DNA of 64,000 nucleotides from Amphibalanus amphitrite (taxonomy: Eukaryota > Arthropoda > Thecostraca > Balanomorpha > Balanidae). The notes beneath the pieces were generated by a model. It was not told where the DNA came from. It saw nothing but the letters and a program-made list of their open reading frames with translations, and did not search any database. Both the position numbers and the translations under genes were made by a program. Location of the stretch: the NCBI RefSeq assembly GCF_019059575.1, contig NW_024881626.1, positions 310,001-374,000 on the forward strand, given 5' to 3'. Below, piece after piece: positions 61,474 to 64,000 of the stretch; positions within the stretch are counted from its first letter, which is position 1, and each line of letters starts with the position of its first letter.

Positions 61474-63768
61474 GAATTGCCGCTTCCCCGCAGCCGAGCC
61501 GTGTATGCGGGGAAGACTAAGCAGGTGGTCCTGCCTGGTGCTGCGGCTACGGTCTGGACGCTCGGCATTAGTGGCAAATAGTGCAGCTAGTGACTCAGGC
61601 TGACCTGTTCGTCTAGCTTTGTGTAGGATGTTTAGGGTTTGGGCTTGAACCAAAGTGGAGGGGTCCGGCCAGCCGAGTGAGGCACGGACAGAGGAGATGT
61701 GGTCGAATTTCTTTTTGCCGGAGATGATGCGGGCCGCAAAATTTAGAAATTTGTTGATGGTGGCAAGGTTCTTGGCAGACCCGTTGCCATAGACGGAGAG
61801 GCAGTAGCGGACGTGGGAAAGGACGAGGGCAGACACAAGGATTGGGAGAGTGCCGGATGGTAGGTAGTGGCGGATGTGGGAGAGACCGATAAGGATGCCG
61901 AAGCACTTCTGTGACAGTTGCGATACGTGCGAGTCCCAAGTGAGATGGCGATCAAAAGTGACACCGAGATTTTTTGCTTCAGTGTAAGGTGATAGCACGG
62001 CTTGCCGAAACTTGACCGTGAACGGTGGGAGGTCTCGCAGATTTTGACGTGAGCCGATGGGAAGTAGCTCGAATTTTGACTCGTTAAGTTTTAGACCGTT
62101 CGAATGAAAGTAATCACCAAGCGACTGGAGAGATGCCTCGAGTTTTAAGATAAGGTCAGGTAGCTCGGACTTGTGTCCAGAGACTAAAACCTGGGTGTCA
62201 TCGGCGTCCTGAATGATAAAAGAGTCGCCAGCGTACAAGCTAAGATCGTTAACGACGATGCTGAACAAGAGAGGACCCAACGATGACCCCTGGAAGACGC
62301 CCTGGCTAATGTTGAGCGGAGGGGAGCTCTGTGAGGCAGAGATGGCTACGCTTTGCGTGTGACCGTCAAGATAATTTCGAAACCAGGCAGTGTCAATGCC
62401 GTGCAGCTCGAGCTTGTCAAGCAATTTAGAGTGGGAAATCACGTCAAAAGCTTTAGACAGATCAAGTAAACAGAGCAGAGAGATGTGGCCTTGATCCATG
62501 CCAGCAAGTGCTCGGTCAGAGATTTGGAGAAGGGCTGATTCGGTACAGTGATGTGGACGGAAGCCGTGTTGGGTAGGGGAGAGGAGAGAGTTGGAGGATA
62601 GGTAGTGTTGAAGCTGTCGCTGTACGACCTTCTCCACTACCTTCGCAATGACAGGGAGGATGGAAATAGGACGGTAGTTTGCAGGATTGTTGGGATCACC
62701 GGACTTCAGGATGGGGTGGATTTGGGCATGTTTCCAGGATGCGGGGATGTCATTCATGGATAGGCAGGAGTTCACAACATGCAAGAGAACAGGTCCGATC
62801 ACACTAAAAGACATCTTAAAAACGCAAATGCAAAGCCCGTCAGAGCCACGAGCAGATGAGTTTCGCATGCTAAAAACAACGTTCTTTAAAAATTCAAGAC
62901 TGACGGGTTGCACGGTAAAACCGCACGAACCGACTCGCTGTAGCCGCACAGGCACTTGCCGAGACGAGTCGTGCACACCGGAGTTCAAATCGGAAACAAT
63001 GTTTGCGCCTACATCGACAAAAAACTGATTCAGTGTGTCACCACTGACGCGGGGAAAAGTGACATGCGAATCTCGCTTGCCACTCACGACACGCCGCAAG
63101 TTACGCCACAACGAAGCCGGACCGTCCGCTGCGATTCGCCCCTCAATATCGCTCCGACTGTCCGCCCGCACAGCTGCTCGCACCGCTCGGTTAGCGGCCC
63201 GGTACTCGTCAGAGCCGTGCCCGCGGCTAGAGAGCGCGGCGGCTCTGCGAGCCATCAGGTCGCGCGTGGCGGCAGACAGGGGAGGGGCGGAGGGGTTGCG
63301 GATTTTAACCGAGCGAACGGGGGCATGACGGTCGAGCACACCGCGCACGGCGTCAACAAGATAATCCCACTCGTCGGATACGGTGTCTGATAAGTAGACC
63401 TGGCTCCAGTCACAACACGACAGGTCAAGGTGATAATCAGCGATGTCAATGTTACGGAACATACGAGCCTTGGTGACAGTAGGCTTACGTCTAAATCGTG
63501 GGATGTCACAGATCATGCGAGTGAAACGATGAGGACTAAAATGACAAAACCTAGTACCTGATTTAAGAACGAAACTACGGTTGACAATAAAAACATCCAG
63601 AAGGGAGCCGGTGGAGTAAGTGGGAGTCGAGATGGTCTGCGTGAGCGAGTATCTGTTCAGAAAGGCGGTTAACCTCTCGCAGCCAGCATGTGAACGCTGC
63701 CGCACGCTTCCCTCCCTTGTCATTATTCCCTCCCTCCTCCCACCAGTCCCCAGGTCCGCCCTCCCCAA
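60691..63768 (-). CDS. Chimeric ORF: CR1/L2-type reverse transcriptase fused to I-element RNase H
   Basis: The frame is open for 1025 codons. Residues up to about 765 are CR1/L2-like: the end of the endonuclease (LTAFLNRYSLTQTISTPTYS), RPISILPVIAKVVEKVVQRQ, LCLLDLSKAFDVISHSKLLD, QGVFQGSSLGPLLFSIVVND, QDADDTQVLVSG and LPRIHGSAAGKRQF. At 61474 it passes in frame into I-element RNase H: SSELVAIEKALCFIEVSD, LILSDSLSSL, WIPSHVGVHGNELADAAAR. The first RNase H aspartate (in YTDGS of the intact copy) is missing, so RNase H is probably inactive. At the polymerase site tyrosine is replaced (QDADD), while both aspartates remain. The endonuclease is truncated. The fusion is a by-product of insertion; whether it is expressed is unknown. 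Confidence 0.85.
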   Translation of the reverse strand: MGRADLGTGGRREGIMTREGSVRQRSHAGCERLTAFLNRYSLTQTISTPTYSTGSLLDVFIVNRSFVLKSGTRFCHFSPHRFTRMICDIPRFRRKPTVTKARMFRNIDIADYHLDLSCCDWSQVYLSDTVSDEWDYLVDAVRGVLDRHAPVRSVKIRNPSAPPLSAATRDLMARRAAALSSRGHGSDEYRAANRAVRAAVRADSRSDIEGRIAADGPASLWRNLRRVVSGKRDSHVTFPRVSGDTLNQFFVDVGANIVSDLNSGVHDSSRQVPVRLQRVGSCGFTVQPVSLEFLKNVVFSMRNSSARGSDGLCICVFKMSFSVIGPVLLHVVNSCLSMNDIPASWKHAQIHPILKSGDPNNPANYRPISILPVIAKVVEKVVQRQLQHYLSSNSLLSPTQHGFRPHHCTESALLQISDRALAGMDQGHISLLCLLDLSKAFDVISHSKLLDKLELHGIDTAWFRNYLDGHTQSVAISASQSSPPLNISQGVFQGSSLGPLLFSIVVNDLSLYAGDSFIIQDADDTQVLVSGHKSELPDLILKLEASLQSLGDYFHSNGLKLNESKFELLPIGSRQNLRDLPPFTVKFRQAVLSPYTEAKNLGVTFDRHLTWDSHVSQLSQKCFGILIGLSHIRHYLPSGTLPILVSALVLSHVRYCLSVYGNGSAKNLATINKFLNFAARIISGKKKFDHISSVRASLGWPDPSTLVQAQTLNILHKARRTGQPESLAALFATNAERPDRSRSTRQDHLLSLPRIHGSAAGKRQFPVPGDDTRSFSLPSFASVFSSELVAIEKALCFIEVSDGPLYLILSDSLSSLLALRSFNPADPIVQDILTRLQSVEQSGKSVQFCWIPSHVGVHGNELADAAARRAAAAPCIRRLPLPARDFYPAVRSFILTEWQAEWRLRGGRKLREVKPTLEHWRSCSQDNRSNEVILCRLRIGHTYATHGHLLRGDEQPVCGGCAVPLTVAHVLLSCRRLEPDRTRYLGRIAPDITVRHLLGDESPWVLSGNIFSFIRSIKFQVIYSI

Positions 63769-64000
63769 TCATTTCTCACTGTCGGCACAGAATGGGTCGC
63801 CATTAAACTCCAATTAAGACAAGCACCTCTGAAGACAGTCACATCAGGATGAGTCATTGGTAGTCATTACAAAGCAGCTGAAGCTACAAGCAAACGTCGG
63901 CACACTGTGAGACCACGCGCAGGCTTAAGGCACGTAGCACATTGGGTCTCACGTAGCCACAGCCGCACCACAGTGAGTAACACCGTAACGGTATGTGCTG
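63769..64000. other. Right edge, no recognised gene
   Basis: I see no domain here. The CR1-like element's endonuclease should continue in this direction, but I cannot recognise it, which suggests that the element's 5' end or a rearrangement lies near 63700. Confidence 0.4.

Overview
The window is repeat-dense animal nuclear DNA. It has spliced genes with GT-AG introns, several non-LTR and LTR retrotransposon families, cut-and-paste DNA transposons and satellite arrays. I saw no bacterial operons, rRNA genes or CRISPR arrays. The BEL/Pao elements, the GGTA and ATGT microsatellites and the element mix suit an arthropod, perhaps a crustacean; that assignment is inference.

Two host genes can be read exon by exon. 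A LysM-domain gene of the LYSMD1/2 type lies at 6732-8008 (+, two coding exons, 150 aa). A Golgi Yip1-family gene, YIPF1/YIPF2 type, lies at 10361-19982 (-). Its seven exons join in phase into 351 aa, and repeats have inflated its introns.

The rest is mobile DNA. From left to right: a LINE with a PHD-finger ORF1 (1-2714, -); a 1.8-kb TA-flanked element (4145-5968) holding a CACGTG-rich repeat; the YIPF introns, which carry a second CACGTG repeat split by a 2.7-kb hAT-like element with an 8-bp target duplication; a CR1/L2-type reverse transcriptase (22208-24508, -); CCGACGTCGG palindrome arrays joined to tRNA-derived SINE heads; and two satellites, of 20-bp and GTCAAA type. From 27241 to 40020 there is a nested stack: a CR1-like fragment is split by a pogo-like TA element, which is split by two TTAA elements, one of which is split by a full-length I-clade LINE (31469-38263, -) with both ORFs open and a 12-bp target duplication. 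A second copy of the satellite/palindrome/SINE set follows (40080-42563). Then comes a Ty3/gypsy chain in the order LTR-gag-LTR-gag-pol, running into BEL/Pao remnants. A larger BEL/Pao pol follows (53403-60036), cut by a near-perfect 2.1-kb palindrome. The window ends with a CR1-like element whose ORF has been fused in frame to the RNase H of an inserted I element (60334-63768, -).

The main result is that many insertions can be dated relative to each other, because their target duplications are visible and removing the insert restores the host reading frame or the host repeat. The least explained structures are the CCGACGTCGG arrays, the paired satellites, the palindrome-studded TTAA element and the 2.1-kb fold-back element. 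Family names come from motif recognition; no database search was run.
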